From Verrucomicrobiota bacterium JB022 (GTDB taxonomy: Bacteria > Verrucomicrobiota > Verrucomicrobiia > Opitutales > Oceanipulchritudinaceae): DNA of 64,000 bases. The stretch is from NCBI GenBank assembly GCA_030673845.1, contig JAUTCQ010000015.1:124001-188000 (forward strand), given 5' to 3'. How positions within the stretch are numbered: position 1 is the stretch's first letter; every line of letters starts with the position of its first letter. Of the stretch, positions 21,662-31,381 are shown piece by piece. A model generated the notes under the pieces. That model was not told the origin of the DNA and made no database searches. It worked only from the letters and a program-made list of their open reading frames with translations. The position numbers and the translations under genes are program-made.

Positions 21662-22938
21662 ACATTGCGATGTTTACCAATACATACCTCCCGCTGGTGG
21701 GAGGTATCGAAAAGTCGGTCCAGACTTTTTGCGAAGACTTTGGCCAGATGGGGCACTTCACGCGCATCATCACCCCCGAGGCGCGCGACGAGAATGGCGA
21801 ATCGGCCCGTTCGGGCAAAGGCGTGCTCCGTGTCCCGGCCATTACGGGCATTACCGAGAAGAACTTCTCGATCCAGTTCCCCACGCCCAGCCTGATCGAC
21901 CACTGGATGGAGGCCATCCAGCCCGACATCGTGCACGCGCACCAGCCCTTCATGCTGGGCGACACGGCGCTGCGCATGGCCCGCAAGTGGCGTGCACCGC
22001 TGATTTTCACCCACCACACGCTTTATGAGCGCTATGCCCACTACTTCATGGTGGACAACGAGAACACCCGCCGCTTTGCCGCCACGCTCTCCGTGCAATA
22101 TGGCAATTTGTGCGACCTCGTGATCGCTCCGACCGAGAGCATCAAACGCCTGCTCGAAGAGCGCGGGATCAAGAAGCCCGTGCGCGTCGTGCCGACCGGC
22201 ATCCAGGTGAGCGACTTCAGCAATGGCGACCGCGAGGGATTCCGCCAAAAGTGGAACTTGCCGCCCGAGGCCCGCGTGGTGGGTCAGGTGGGCCGCCTGA
22301 ATCGCGAAAAGAATCTCGATTACGTGGCCGAAGCCGTGCAACAGGCGATGGCGCAAGACCCCAAGCTCTACTTCCTGCTCGTTGGCGAAGGGGAGTTGGT
22401 GGAGCCGATCCGCGAATCGCTGCAGTCTGCGGGCCTGGCCGACCGCTTCGTCCACACCGGCGTGCTCAAGGGCCAGGATGTGATTGATGCCTATTCGGGC
22501 ATGGACCTCTTTGTTTTTGCCTCCAAGACCGACACACAGGGCATCGTGCTGGCGGAATCGTTTGCCGGCGGCACTCCGGTGCTCGCCATCGACGCCCCCG
22601 GCGCGCGCGATTGCATCGAAGACGGCTACTCGGGCCGCGTTTTGCCCGATACCACCTCTGCCGAAGGCTTCGCTGCTGCCATTCTCGACATGATGGGCGA
22701 CGACGATACTCGCCGCCGCTACTCCGAGCAGGCCCGCGCCGCCGCCAACCAGTTTGACCGGGGCGTTTGTGCCGAGCGCATGCTGGAAGTCTACCGCGAG
22801 GCCCGGGAAGCCTTCGACGCCACCCACCCGGTGGAAAACAAACCGAAGGATGCATGGAGCGAAATCATGGATCGCCTCGATTCGGAATGGAGCCTGCTAG
22901 CTGAAAAGTACGAAGCCGCAAAATCTTTGTTAGCCTGA
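21658..22938 (+). CDS. GT4 family glycosyltransferase
   Basis: A 426-residue retaining glycosyltransferase of the GT-B fold. The N-terminal domain opens NIAMFTNTYLPLVGGIEKSV with the glycine-rich acceptor loop. The C-terminal domain has VGQVGRLNREKNLDYV, LLVGEGEL and the nucleotide-sugar-binding DTQGIVLAESFAGGTPVLAID, where the E(x7)E-type motif is expected. The product is cytoplasmic, with no membrane span. The start overlaps the glycosidase-like stop (ATGA). Donor and acceptor are not identifiable from sequence. Confidence 0.92.
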   Translation: MNIAMFTNTYLPLVGGIEKSVQTFCEDFGQMGHFTRIITPEARDENGESARSGKGVLRVPAITGITEKNFSIQFPTPSLIDHWMEAIQPDIVHAHQPFMLGDTALRMARKWRAPLIFTHHTLYERYAHYFMVDNENTRRFAATLSVQYGNLCDLVIAPTESIKRLLEERGIKKPVRVVPTGIQVSDFSNGDREGFRQKWNLPPEARVVGQVGRLNREKNLDYVAEAVQQAMAQDPKLYFLLVGEGELVEPIRESLQSAGLADRFVHTGVLKGQDVIDAYSGMDLFVFASKTDTQGIVLAESFAGGTPVLAIDAPGARDCIEDGYSGRVLPDTTSAEGFAAAILDMMGDDDTRRRYSEQARAAANQFDRGVCAERMLEVYREAREAFDATHPVENKPKDAWSEIMDRLDSEWSLLAEKYEAAKSLLA

Positions 22939-22991
22939 TACAACAGCGAGGAAGTTGGGACACACACGTCAGAATCAATAGATATAGCCTG

Positions 22992-23024
22992 AAGGGCACG
23001 GCGTAGAAGCAGCGCCGTGCCCTT
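22992..23024. terminator. bidirectional hairpin between convergent genes
   Basis: A perfect 12-bp stem (AAGGGCACGGCG with CGCCGTGCCCTT) closes a 9-base loop between the GT4 stop and the convergent photolyase stop. Such a stem can end transcription from both sides. Confidence 0.7.
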
Positions 23025-23030
23025 CGCCGT

Positions 23031-24578
23031 TTAAACGGGCGTCTTCCGGATCTCTGCCGCCCGCTGGCGGATCGTCTTCAGTTCGGCGGGCGACTTGCGG
23101 CTGAGGTTCTTGAGCTGGAAGGCCATGCGCTGGTTTTGGGCGAATTTCTCCCGATGGCGGGCGAGGAAGTCGTAATACAGCGTGGTAAACGGGCAGGCCT
23201 TTTCGCCGGTCGCCTCCTTGTAATGGTAGCGACACTGCCCGCAGTAGTTCGACATCTTGTGGATGTAGTTGCCGGTGGCGCAGTAGGGCTTGGTGCCGAC
23301 GATGCCACCGTCGCCGTGCTGGCTCATGCCGAGCGCATTGGGCAGCGAGACCCAGTCGACCGCATCGGCATACATCGCCATGTGCCAGTCGTGAAATTTG
23401 CGGGGATCGACGCCGTAGAGCAGGCCGAAGAGCCCGAGCACCATCAGCCGCTGGATGTGGTGGGCGTAGGCATTGTCGAGCACGTTGCGCATGGCATCGC
23501 GCACGCAGGCCATGTCGGTCTGGCCGTCCCAGAAAAACGGCGGCACCTCCTCGTGGGCGTCCAGCTCGTTCATCTCGGCATAGTCGGGCATGTGAAGCCA
23601 GTAGATGCCCCGCACAAACTCCCGCCAGCCGAGGATCTGCCGCACAAAGCCCTCCACGCTGTTCAACGGCACATCGCCCTTTTCATAAGCCTCGACCGCT
23701 TTGGCCACGACTTCGCGCGGGTTGAGCAGCTTTACGTTGAGTGCGGCGGAGAGATACGAGTGGTAGAGGAAGTCTTCGCCCTGCCACATCGCGTCCTGAA
23801 AACGCCCGAACTGCTCCAGCCGCTGGTCGATGAATTCGCGCAACACCTGCAGCGCCTGCTCGCGGTTGACGGGCAGATGGAAATGGTCGAGCCGCCCGGG
23901 GTGGTCGCCAAAACGCTGCTTCACCAGCTCCAGCACTTCTCGGGTCGTGGCGTCGGGCTGGAAGCGGCGGGGCGGCTTGATGTGCTCCGGGCCCTCGCGG
24001 CGGAAGCTTTCGCGGTTGTCGGCGTCGTAGTTCCAGTCGCCGCCCACGGGCTCCTTGCCGTCCATCAGGATGCCTTCGCGGCGCCGCAAGTGCCGGTACC
24101 AGGTCTCCAGCACGAGGGCGCTGCGCCCCTGCGCCCAGTCGCGGAACTCCGCCACAGTGGCGTAGAAGTGGGTGTCGCTACGCACCTCCAGCTCCAGATC
24201 GAGCTCATCCGCCAGCTTTTCGAGCATCCGGCGCACGCGGTAATCTCCCGGCTCGACGACTACCAGCGCTTCCGGTTTCAGCTCGCGCACATCTCGGCGG
24301 AGGATTTCGGCAAAGTCCTTGCCCCGGTCCTTCCGACGGTTGGGCGTCAACGCGTGGTAGTGCACCGTGCGGCCCAGCGCGCGCATGTCGTCGCGGAAGT
24401 GCCGCATGGCGCTGAAAAAGAAGACCAGCCGCAGTTGGTGACACCATACGTGCGTCGCTTCCGTTTCGTTCTCGGCCATCCACACAGCGTCCCGCTCCGG
24501 GTCGAAGCCCTCAAAGAGCGGGCTGTGGAGGTCGAGCTGGTCTCCCAGCACCAGATGCAAGCGGCGAACGGACGACAT
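23031..24578 (-). CDS. phrB: Fe-S cryptochrome/photolyase, (6-4) photolyase type
   Basis: The 515-residue product belongs to the bacterial Fe-S cluster photolyase group. The N-terminal Rossmann-like antenna domain begins [12 protein letters not shown]. The FAD-binding helical domain contains [19 protein letters not shown] and [16 protein letters not shown]. Cluster ligands are visible near the C terminus as [10 protein letters not shown] and KACPF, with a further Cys expected upstream in MACVRDAM. Characterised relatives repair (6-4) pyrimidine photoproducts using blue light. It is divergent from opgG and ends at a strong hairpin. Light-dependent repair fits the bacteriophytochrome system 7 kb away. 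Confidence 0.9.
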   Translation of the reverse strand: MSSVRRLHLVLGDQLDLHSPLFEGFDPERDAVWMAENETEATHVWCHQLRLVFFFSAMRHFRDDMRALGRTVHYHALTPNRRKDRGKDFAEILRRDVRELKPEALVVVEPGDYRVRRMLEKLADELDLELEVRSDTHFYATVAEFRDWAQGRSALVLETWYRHLRRREGILMDGKEPVGGDWNYDADNRESFRREGPEHIKPPRRFQPDATTREVLELVKQRFGDHPGRLDHFHLPVNREQALQVLREFIDQRLEQFGRFQDAMWQGEDFLYHSYLSAALNVKLLNPREVVAKAVEAYEKGDVPLNSVEGFVRQILGWREFVRGIYWLHMPDYAEMNELDAHEEVPPFFWDGQTDMACVRDAMRNVLDNAYAHHIQRLMVLGLFGLLYGVDPRKFHDWHMAMYADAVDWVSLPNALGMSQHGDGGIVGTKPYCATGNYIHKMSNYCGQCRYHYKEATGEKACPFTTLYYDFLARHREKFAQNQRMAFQLKNLSRKSPAELKTIRQRAAEIRKTPV

Positions 24579-24851
24579 GGGCTCAAGGTGCCGCCCTTCC
24601 GCGAGCCCTGCGAGGCATCTCTCAGCCTGAGGGCGTCAGAAGCGGGTAAGCGGTTGGCCGCGAAAACGAGCGGCTTCGTTGCGTGTTGCAATGTGACGGG
24701 TTATCTTGCCTGCAAGTTGCTGGAGTCCAAGAGGTGTATTCAAACGGTCAATTCGTTGATCCTGCTGTAAATGATGTGTTTATCGCATGGTACTAACCGA
24801 CTTGGCGCGGCTCTTGTTGATCAGGCGACACACTCAACTCAACTGTCATCC

Positions 24852-26399
24852 ATGACGTCCCGAATCTTCGAATGCTGGGTCAGCCGAGTCAGGTGGCTGA
24901 CCGCTCCTCTTCTTGCGCTTGTGACGGTCGGCCAGCCTGCCCTGCAGGCCATGCAGCCGGCCAACATCAATCTCGACTACGTGTCGCAGATCGCCGAACA
25001 AAAGGCGAAGGAGCCCTTCAAGGAATACCCGAAGGCGCCCGACTACCTGAAAGAACTGGATTACGACGCGTATCGCGACATCCGTTTCAACTCGCGCCGC
25101 GCTTTGTGGCGGGAAGAAGGGCTGCCCTTCCGGATCGAGTTTTTCCACCCCGGCCAGTTCTTCCAGGACATCGTCAAGATCAACGAATTTACGGCCTCGC
25201 ACGTGCAGGAAATCCGCTTCGTGTCGGATCTCTTCGACTACGGCCGCAACGACCGCCTCGCCGACCGCATCCCGCGCCCGCAAGGCTACGCCGGCATCCG
25301 CGTGCTTTACCCGATCAACAACCCCGACGTGTATGACGAGGTGGGGGTGTGGCTCGGCGCCAGTTACTTCCGCGTCCTGGGCCGCAACCAGCACTGGGGC
25401 CTCTCCGCCCGCGGCCTGGCCCTGAATACGGGCCTCGACATTGGCGAGGAATTCCCCGTCTTCCGCGAGTTCTGGCTGGGCAAGCCGCAGGCGGGCGATA
25501 CCGCCCTGACGGTTTACGCGCTGCTCGACAGCCCGAGCGTCTCCGGTGCGTATAAATTTGTGCTCACCCCCGGTGAGATGACGACCGTGGACGTGCGCTG
25601 CCGCCTCTTCTTCCGCAGCGAAATGCCTGAAGTGGGCATCACGCCTTTCTCCAGCATGTATTACTTTGGCGAAAACAGCTTCGACCCGCCCACCGATTTC
25701 CGCCCCGAAGTCCACGACTCCGACGGTATATACATCGAGACGGGCAGCGGCGAGCGCATCTGGCGCCCCTTCGTGAACGAAGCCCGCAACCGCACCAGCA
25801 TCTTTTCGCTCGAAGGCACGCCCAAGGGCTTTGGGGTGATGCAGCGCGACCGCGACTTCCGCAATTACCAGGACATCGAGGCGCACTACCACCAGCGCCC
25901 CAGCGTGTGGGTGGAGCCCAAGTCCGACTGGGGCCCGGGTAGCGTCCGCGTCTGGGAATTCCTGACCGATTCGGAAACGGCCGACAACGTGGCCGCCTTC
26001 TGGACGCCCAAGACGCCTCCGGTGCCCAACGAAGCCTTTGAGCTCGCCTACCGCCTCTACTGGATGATGCCGCATCGCAACCAGGACGGCTTTGTGAGCG
26101 CCACCCGAGTGGGTGACAGCGCCTTCAAGGAAGGCATCGTCGAATTTGTGGTCGACTTCCAGGGCAAGGCGCTTGAGGAACTGCCGCCCGTCACCGAGAT
26201 TGAAGGGATCGTGACGGTGGAGAAAGACGCCGAGCTGGTGGAAAAGATCGTGCAGAAGAATCCCTATACCAACGGTTGGCGCCTGATCCTGCACGTCAGG
26301 AAAAACAAACCTGAGGCCGGCACTGCGGAAATGCGTGCCTACCTGCGCCAGGGTGAGGAGACCCTTACGGAGACATGGAGCTACCAGTGGATTTGGTAA
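24852..26399 (+). CDS. opgG: periplasmic glucan biosynthesis protein OpgG
   Basis: From the ATG at 24852 the product is 515 residues; an ATG at 24771 would add 27. The chosen start gives a signal peptide (RVRWLTAPLLALVTVGQPALQA). The mature protein shows the MdoG fold markers YDAYRDIRFNSRRALWRE, LPFRIEFFHPGQFF, YCM-free FSSMYYFGENS, and the C-terminal Ig-like domain. OpgG modifies or branches the backbone of osmoregulated periplasmic glucans made by OpgH. The next gene starts inside its last 25 bases, and opgH follows, giving a three-gene operon. A weak promoter-like pair, TTGCGT and TTATCT with 16-bp spacing, lies at 24679-24706. Confidence 0.9.
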   Translation: MTSRIFECWVSRVRWLTAPLLALVTVGQPALQAMQPANINLDYVSQIAEQKAKEPFKEYPKAPDYLKELDYDAYRDIRFNSRRALWREEGLPFRIEFFHPGQFFQDIVKINEFTASHVQEIRFVSDLFDYGRNDRLADRIPRPQGYAGIRVLYPINNPDVYDEVGVWLGASYFRVLGRNQHWGLSARGLALNTGLDIGEEFPVFREFWLGKPQAGDTALTVYALLDSPSVSGAYKFVLTPGEMTTVDVRCRLFFRSEMPEVGITPFSSMYYFGENSFDPPTDFRPEVHDSDGIYIETGSGERIWRPFVNEARNRTSIFSLEGTPKGFGVMQRDRDFRNYQDIEAHYHQRPSVWVEPKSDWGPGSVRVWEFLTDSETADNVAAFWTPKTPPVPNEAFELAYRLYWMMPHRNQDGFVSATRVGDSAFKEGIVEFVVDFQGKALEELPPVTEIEGIVTVEKDAELVEKIVQKNPYTNGWRLILHVRKNKPEAGTAEMRAYLRQGEETLTETWSYQWIW

Positions 26400-26980
26400 G
26401 CCCCGTCGTTGCGGCGGGAGGAAAGGTCGATGAACAGGCGGATTATACCGCTTGGGACGAGGCCTATCGGCGCGTTGAAGCCTACTTCAGCGCCCTGCGT
26501 ATCCGAAACAAGCTGCTGTTGAGCACCCTCGTGCACCGCGTGCTCCAGCGCGCCGCCGAGCGCCAGCAGGAGGGTGAGGTAGGCGAGCCCATCGAGCTCG
26601 CGATGGACCAGGCTAACCGCGAGGTTACGCAATGGTTCGTCGAGATTCTCGGGCTCGATGAGGCCGACCGCACCGACCCGGCCCTTCGGGGCCGCCTCGC
26701 GCTGCTGCTGGCCGACATGCCTCGCCAGTGGCAGCACGAATTCCTGACCGACCCGCCTTGGCCGGAGCCCTTTATGCAGGCCATGCGCCAGAGCTTCCTC
26801 CAGGCCGGGCCCGACTTCCACCTCTCGCAAATGGAGGCCCGGCCGCTCGAGCTGGGCCCCATCCCTACCTTTACCGGCCAGGCGCTGCGCGACCTCGATG
26901 CGCGCCCCCACCTGCGCAACATCCTGATGCTGCTCGTGGTAATCGGCGCCGCCTTCCTCATCTTTTACCTCACTCGCTGA
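26375..26980 (+). CDS. single-span membrane protein between opgG and opgH
   Basis: A 201-residue protein with a soluble, Glu/Arg-rich N-terminal part and one hydrophobic segment at the C terminus (LMLLVVIGAAFLIFYL), suggesting a tail-anchored or type II arrangement. No family is recognised. It begins 25 bp before the opgG stop and ends 6 bp before opgH, so it is clearly part of the operon. In proteobacteria the OpgH protein has a long cytoplasmic N-terminal region that is short here. This protein could supply that regulatory part in trans; that is inference. Confidence 0.7.
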   Translation: MELPVDLVSPVVAAGGKVDEQADYTAWDEAYRRVEAYFSALRIRNKLLLSTLVHRVLQRAAERQQEGEVGEPIELAMDQANREVTQWFVEILGLDEADRTDPALRGRLALLLADMPRQWQHEFLTDPPWPEPFMQAMRQSFLQAGPDFHLSQMEARPLELGPIPTFTGQALRDLDARPHLRNILMLLVVIGAAFLIFYLTR

Positions 26981-26986
26981 TCTCTC

Positions 26987-29146
26987 ATGGCCACCGCCCA
27001 AGACCTCTCTGAGCACGGTCCCGAGGTGCTGCTCGGCTCTCCCGCCATGTCCGCCAAGCGGGCCAGCGTACGCCGCTTCATCTTTCTCGCCACCTTTTCG
27101 ATCATCTCCGTCGCCGGCATTCTGCTCTTTGCCGACTTTATGTGGCGCACGGCGATGACGGAGATCAAGTGGATCATCCTCGTTCTCTACGCGATCCTGT
27201 TCACGCACATCAGCCTCGGCTTTTGCAACGCGCTCTTCGGCTTCATGTCGCTGCGCGGCAACCGCTCGGTGGGCCGCATCAACGCCAGTATCCCGGCCGA
27301 CAGCGATACGCCGCTCGCGGCCACCGCGATCCTCTTCCCCGTCTACAACGAGGACGTGTCGCGGGTCTTTGCCGGGGTGCGTGCGACCTACGAGGCCCTG
27401 CGCAAGACGGGCCAGCACGAGCATTTCGACCTTTTCATCCTCTCCGACTCCACCAACCCCGACCGCTGGGTGGAGGAAGAGGTGGCGTGGCTGCGCCTGT
27501 GCAAGGACCTCAACGCGCTCGACCGCATTCACTACCGCCGTCGGATCAAGAACGTCGACAAGAAGAGCGGCAATGTGCGCGACTTCCTCGAAACCTGGGG
27601 CGCACGCTACCGCTACATGATCGTGTTCGATGCCGACAGCCTGATGACCGGCCCGACGCTCGTGCGCCTCGTGCAGCTGATGCAGGCCAACCCCGGCGTG
27701 GGCCTTATCCAGACGGCGCCGGGCCTGATCGGGGCCGACACTTTTTATGGTCGCCTGCAGCAGTTCGCCAGCCGCTTCTATGGCCGCGTCTTCACCAGCG
27801 GGCTCAACTACTGGCAGCAGAGCGAAGGCAACTATTGGGGCCACAACGCCATCATCCGCATCGAGCCCTTTATTGAGCACTGCGAACTGCCGGAGCTGCC
27901 CTACAAGGAGCCCATCGGCGGCAAGATCCTCAGTCACGACTTTGTGGAAGCGGCTCTCATGCGCCGCGCCGGCTACGCCGTATGGCTGGTCGACGACCTG
28001 GAAGACTCCTACGAAGAAGGCCCGCCCAACCTGATCGACAGCGCCGTGCGCGACCGCCGTTGGTGTCAGGGCAACCTGCAGCACAGTTGGCTGCTCTTCT
28101 CCGGCCAGCTCCATGCGGTCAACCGCGTACACTTCTTCAACGGGATCATGGGCTACGCGGGCTCGCTCTTCTGGTTCCTGTTCCTCGTTTTTTCGACCCT
28201 CTCCGTGGTGCGCTTCGAGCGCTCGGGCCTCACGCTGTTTGTATCGGAAGGCTTTACGCGCCCCCTCGGGCTCAGCTTGGCCGAGCACGGTACGCTTCTG
28301 TTGGCGTTTACGGCGGTGATTCTCTTTACGCCCAAGATCCTCGCCTGGCTCGACGCGGTGTGGGACAAGCAGCGGCGGGTGCGCTTCGGCGGCTTCTTCC
28401 GCGTTACCGGCAGCGTGCTGCTGGAGACCGTGACGAGTGCCTTGCTCGCCCCCCTGCTGATGGCCTTCCACAGTCGCTTCCTCGTTGAAGTGCTGCTGGG
28501 CCGCAAGTCGGGCTGGAACGCGCAAAACCGCGACGCGGGCGAAGGTACACCGTGGGTCGACGCCCTGCGCGCCCACTGGGGGCAAATGGTGCTCGGCCTC
28601 ATCTGGAGCGGCATCGCCTGGCACTACAGCACCACGTTTTTCTGGTGGCTCAGCCCGGTCAGCTTCGCGCTCGTCCTCTCCCCTGTGATCAGCAAGATCA
28701 CCAGCTCGCCGCACATTGGCCGCTCGCTGCGCCGCCACCGCCTCTTGCAGACGCCGGAGGAGCACCAACAGCCCACCATCTGGAGCACCTGCTGCCGTGA
28801 AGAAGCCCACCTGCGCGACATGCTCGAAAAGGGCCCGATGCAGGGCGCTGCGCTCGCCTTGGCCGACCCATACATCAACAGCCTGCACTACACGCTGCTG
28901 GAGCAAAACCCGGCTGGTGCCCCGATCGAAGCCCCGCCGGCGGAATTGGTCGAGCGCGCCCTGAGCGAAGGCTGGGACGAGTTGAGCAAGGACGAAAAGA
29001 TCTCCCTGCTGCTCCACCCGCCGACCTTGCGCCGCCTCCACCACGAGCTTTGGCACCGCTCGGCCCGTACCTTGGCCGATTCCTGGCGCGAACGCCTCTA
29101 TGCCTACCCGGCCACCAATCCGCAGCAATTGCTCGGGTTTGTGTGA
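26987..29146 (+). CDS. opgH: glucan synthase OpgH, GT2 family
   Basis: A 719-residue inner-membrane glycosyltransferase that polymerises the linear beta-glucan backbone of osmoregulated periplasmic glucans from UDP-glucose. Two spans at about 30-80 precede the GT2 domain with AILFPVYNED, VFDADSLM and the RDRRWCQGN (QxxRW-type) motif; further spans lie at about 380-570. The N-terminal tail before the first span is only about 28 residues, much shorter than in E. coli. It is the third gene of opgG - orf - opgH. A hairpin at 29177-29198 follows. Confidence 0.94.
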   Translation: MATAQDLSEHGPEVLLGSPAMSAKRASVRRFIFLATFSIISVAGILLFADFMWRTAMTEIKWIILVLYAILFTHISLGFCNALFGFMSLRGNRSVGRINASIPADSDTPLAATAILFPVYNEDVSRVFAGVRATYEALRKTGQHEHFDLFILSDSTNPDRWVEEEVAWLRLCKDLNALDRIHYRRRIKNVDKKSGNVRDFLETWGARYRYMIVFDADSLMTGPTLVRLVQLMQANPGVGLIQTAPGLIGADTFYGRLQQFASRFYGRVFTSGLNYWQQSEGNYWGHNAIIRIEPFIEHCELPELPYKEPIGGKILSHDFVEAALMRRAGYAVWLVDDLEDSYEEGPPNLIDSAVRDRRWCQGNLQHSWLLFSGQLHAVNRVHFFNGIMGYAGSLFWFLFLVFSTLSVVRFERSGLTLFVSEGFTRPLGLSLAEHGTLLLAFTAVILFTPKILAWLDAVWDKQRRVRFGGFFRVTGSVLLETVTSALLAPLLMAFHSRFLVEVLLGRKSGWNAQNRDAGEGTPWVDALRAHWGQMVLGLIWSGIAWHYSTTFFWWLSPVSFALVLSPVISKITSSPHIGRSLRRHRLLQTPEEHQQPTIWSTCCREEAHLRDMLEKGPMQGAALALADPYINSLHYTLLEQNPAGAPIEAPPAELVERALSEGWDELSKDEKISLLLHPPTLRRLHHELWHRSARTLADSWRERLYAYPATNPQQLLGFV

Positions 29147-29176
29147 GGCCAATCCTGGATCATCGTTTGCCTTCTT

Positions 29177-29198
29177 CAGCCGCCTAAATCTGCGGCTG
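29177..29198. terminator. possible terminator hairpin after opgH
   Basis: CAGCCGC pairs with GCGGCTG across an 8-base loop between convergent genes. No strong U run follows on either strand. Confidence 0.4.
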
Positions 29199-29222
29199 GA
29201 AAGCAAAATTCTCCCGCCGCCT

Positions 29223-30809
29223 CTACGGCCTCTTGATCCGGTAAACCGTGGTCAAGGGGCTGTTGGCAACGCTGATCTGGAGGACCATTTCGCCGCGATT
29301 CTCCGGGGCGAGGGGGCGGTTCATGGGGCGCTCGAGCTCCATGTAATAATCGGCTGCGCCCAGCATGGGGATCAATTTGTAGCGCTCGCGCACTTCCAAG
29401 GGCAGCATCTTGAAGTTGATGATCGCCGTATCGTTGGAAGCGTAGACGCGGATCTTGGGGCTCGAGTCGAGTTCGGCGAGCTTCCGTAGGGCCTCATACG
29501 AGCTGGTGCCCCAGTAGTCGCCTTCAAATTGTGCGGCGCGGTAGCCTGGTGCGTCGGAGACGAAGGCGTTGAAATACACGTTTTGGTAGGGGTGGTTACC
29601 TATCATGAAGGCGAGGGCTGGTAGGTAAGCGAGCCCAACGGCTCCCGCCGCCAGTGCACACGTCCTGATCCCTCGCTGGGCCAGCCATTGCCAGCCGAGG
29701 AACGCAACCGTAAGCCCTGTCAGGAGCAGGTAGGGGAAGCAAAAGTAGACGTGCCTCCAGCCGTCGTAGACGACCGAGTCTTGCACTACGATCAGCACGA
29801 TGGGGCTCAGCCCGCCAACCCACCACACCGCTCCGTTGCTCAGCTTCTGGTCCCGCCCGATCTGCTTCCAGCGCCGGAGGATCAACAGCGGCATACCCAC
29901 GATACCACCGATGAGCAGGGCGAGGGTAGGGAGGGGGATCGTCAGCCACATCCACAGCGGCAGGTAATACCAGGGGGCATCCGCCGCCGCGATCTCCCGG
30001 CCCATGAAGCGCATCTGCCCTGTCCAGCGGAAATGCGTCATGTTGGCCCAGATCTCGCGCACGCTCTCCAGCGGGTGTTCCCAGAGAAAAGGCCAGGTGC
30101 AGTAGTTGAAGGCGACCACGATCAAAGGCAGCGCCAGCAAGGTCGCGCCGAGGTGCCAGCGCTGCTCCGGGACACGCACAAGGCGCAAAAGGATGAAGCC
30201 CACCGTGAGGGCAATCGGCACTGCCGCCGCGATGCGAAGCTGGAGCGTCCAGGCCAGCAGGAAAGCCAGCAAGAGCCCGCGCAGGAGGTGCGGCCGCTCG
30301 AGCAGGCGTTGCAGCATGTAGAGGCACCAGATATTGGCCACCAGGAAAGGCAGGTCTTTGGAATTGAAGAACGAGTGCGCGTAGAGCCGCGGCATCAGCA
30401 GCAGGATCGCGGCCCCGGCCAGCGCAAACCATCGGCTGCCAAACTGGTCGCGCAGCAAGGCGTAAAAAGCGAAGACGCCGCCGAGGTAGAGCAGGTGCCC
30501 CATGAGGTGGCGGAAGGGGTAGACGCCTGTTTTCTCCTTGTAGCCCAACCACTCGCCGGCCTGGTAGAGCGCCACTTCGTAGACCGGCCCGTAGTCGCGG
30601 TTGTTGAGTTCGTAAATGTCGTATTCACCGATCGCCGCTTTATGGTTGTAGACGCCGATCCAGTGTTGCGCCGGCTCATCCCAGGCAATGCCGTAATCGT
30701 CGGCCACATTCACGCCCAGGAAGGTTGCGACGGCAAAAAAGGCCACCGCGCACCACCAGTCTCGGCGCTGGATACGAGCGCTCCACCAGTCGACGAAATG
30801 CGTTGTCAT
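29223..30809 (-). CDS. GT39-like membrane glycosyltransferase (PMT_2 type)
   Basis: The 528-residue product from ATG 30809 has about eleven hydrophobic segments. The first periplasmic loop carries the acidic YGIAWDEPAQHW motif typical of ArnT/PMT-like GT-C enzymes. Such enzymes use lipid-linked sugars and transfer them to proteins or lipids on the periplasmic side. A GTG at 30833 would add 8 residues and is less likely. It stands alone on the minus strand between opgH and the HNH gene. Acceptor and donor are unknown. Confidence 0.8.
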   Translation of the reverse strand: MTTHFVDWWSARIQRRDWWCAVAFFAVATFLGVNVADDYGIAWDEPAQHWIGVYNHKAAIGEYDIYELNNRDYGPVYEVALYQAGEWLGYKEKTGVYPFRHLMGHLLYLGGVFAFYALLRDQFGSRWFALAGAAILLLMPRLYAHSFFNSKDLPFLVANIWCLYMLQRLLERPHLLRGLLLAFLLAWTLQLRIAAAVPIALTVGFILLRLVRVPEQRWHLGATLLALPLIVVAFNYCTWPFLWEHPLESVREIWANMTHFRWTGQMRFMGREIAAADAPWYYLPLWMWLTIPLPTLALLIGGIVGMPLLILRRWKQIGRDQKLSNGAVWWVGGLSPIVLIVVQDSVVYDGWRHVYFCFPYLLLTGLTVAFLGWQWLAQRGIRTCALAAGAVGLAYLPALAFMIGNHPYQNVYFNAFVSDAPGYRAAQFEGDYWGTSSYEALRKLAELDSSPKIRVYASNDTAIINFKMLPLEVRERYKLIPMLGAADYYMELERPMNRPLAPENRGEMVLQISVANSPLTTVYRIKRP

Positions 30810-30979
30810 GCGGGTGAGGTATACAAACGGCACATGGCACCTGTAAAGGCTGCTTCATGGTCACCTGCCCTTGGGATGGCCTAAATAAGCCTCTGCTGTC
30901 ACTGGCGAGGAAATGCAGCCTGTGCTAGGATATTGGGAATGTATTCTCTGCCGGTCTCACCCGTCTGCCCGTCTCAATC

Positions 30980-31264
30980 CTAGCCCCGTCTTTTCTTTTT
31001 CGTTTTCATCGCAAATTCAAACCCAGGCTGCCTTCGCACCCAGCGGACCCAGCGCTGCACACCCTCGTGCGCGCGCAGGCGCTCCACGGTGTAGTAATGC
31101 GCCGCCAGCTCTTCCAGCGTAAACAGCCGGTGCACCTGATCGCCGCAGTTGCGGCAGACGAGAATTGTCTCGGTGCCACCCTTTGCACGGGGGATCAGGT
31201 GGTGCTCCTCCTGATGCCGTTCGGGCGTCAGGCGTCCGCAAATGCTGCAGGGTAAGGCCGGCAT
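30980..31264 (-). CDS. small HNH endonuclease-like protein
   Basis: A 94-residue protein with an HNH fold: a CxxC knuckle (CSIC), EEHHLIPRAKGG as the HH core, and a second CxxC (CRNC) before the final His (VHRLF). These ligands hold zinc and the catalytic metal in nucleases. The second half, including ERLRAHEGVQRWVRWVRRQPG, is basic and may bind DNA. Short stand-alone HNH proteins of this kind are widespread and their targets are unknown. No partner methylase or phage genes are nearby. Confidence 0.82.
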   Translation of the reverse strand: MPALPCSICGRLTPERHQEEHHLIPRAKGGTETILVCRNCGDQVHRLFTLEELAAHYYTVERLRAHEGVQRWVRWVRRQPGFEFAMKTKKKRRG

Positions 31265-31381
31265 TTCCTTTAATTAACGACTCTTTTATCGCGAGCTGCA
31301 AGTGGGGTTAAAGACCTACGTTTGAAAATCTTCTGGTAGAAGTACAATCCCTTGCAGCTTCGCCACCTTGGAATACTCTTT

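Noticed and set aside
26381-29206. 941-codon minus-strand frame opposite opgH and its upstream gene
   Set aside because: The product has biased composition and no domain, while the plus strand encodes complete OpgH.
30980-31264. HNH protein as part of a restriction-modification or phage system
   Set aside because: No methylase, specificity subunit or phage gene is adjacent; only the stand-alone HNH fold is supported.
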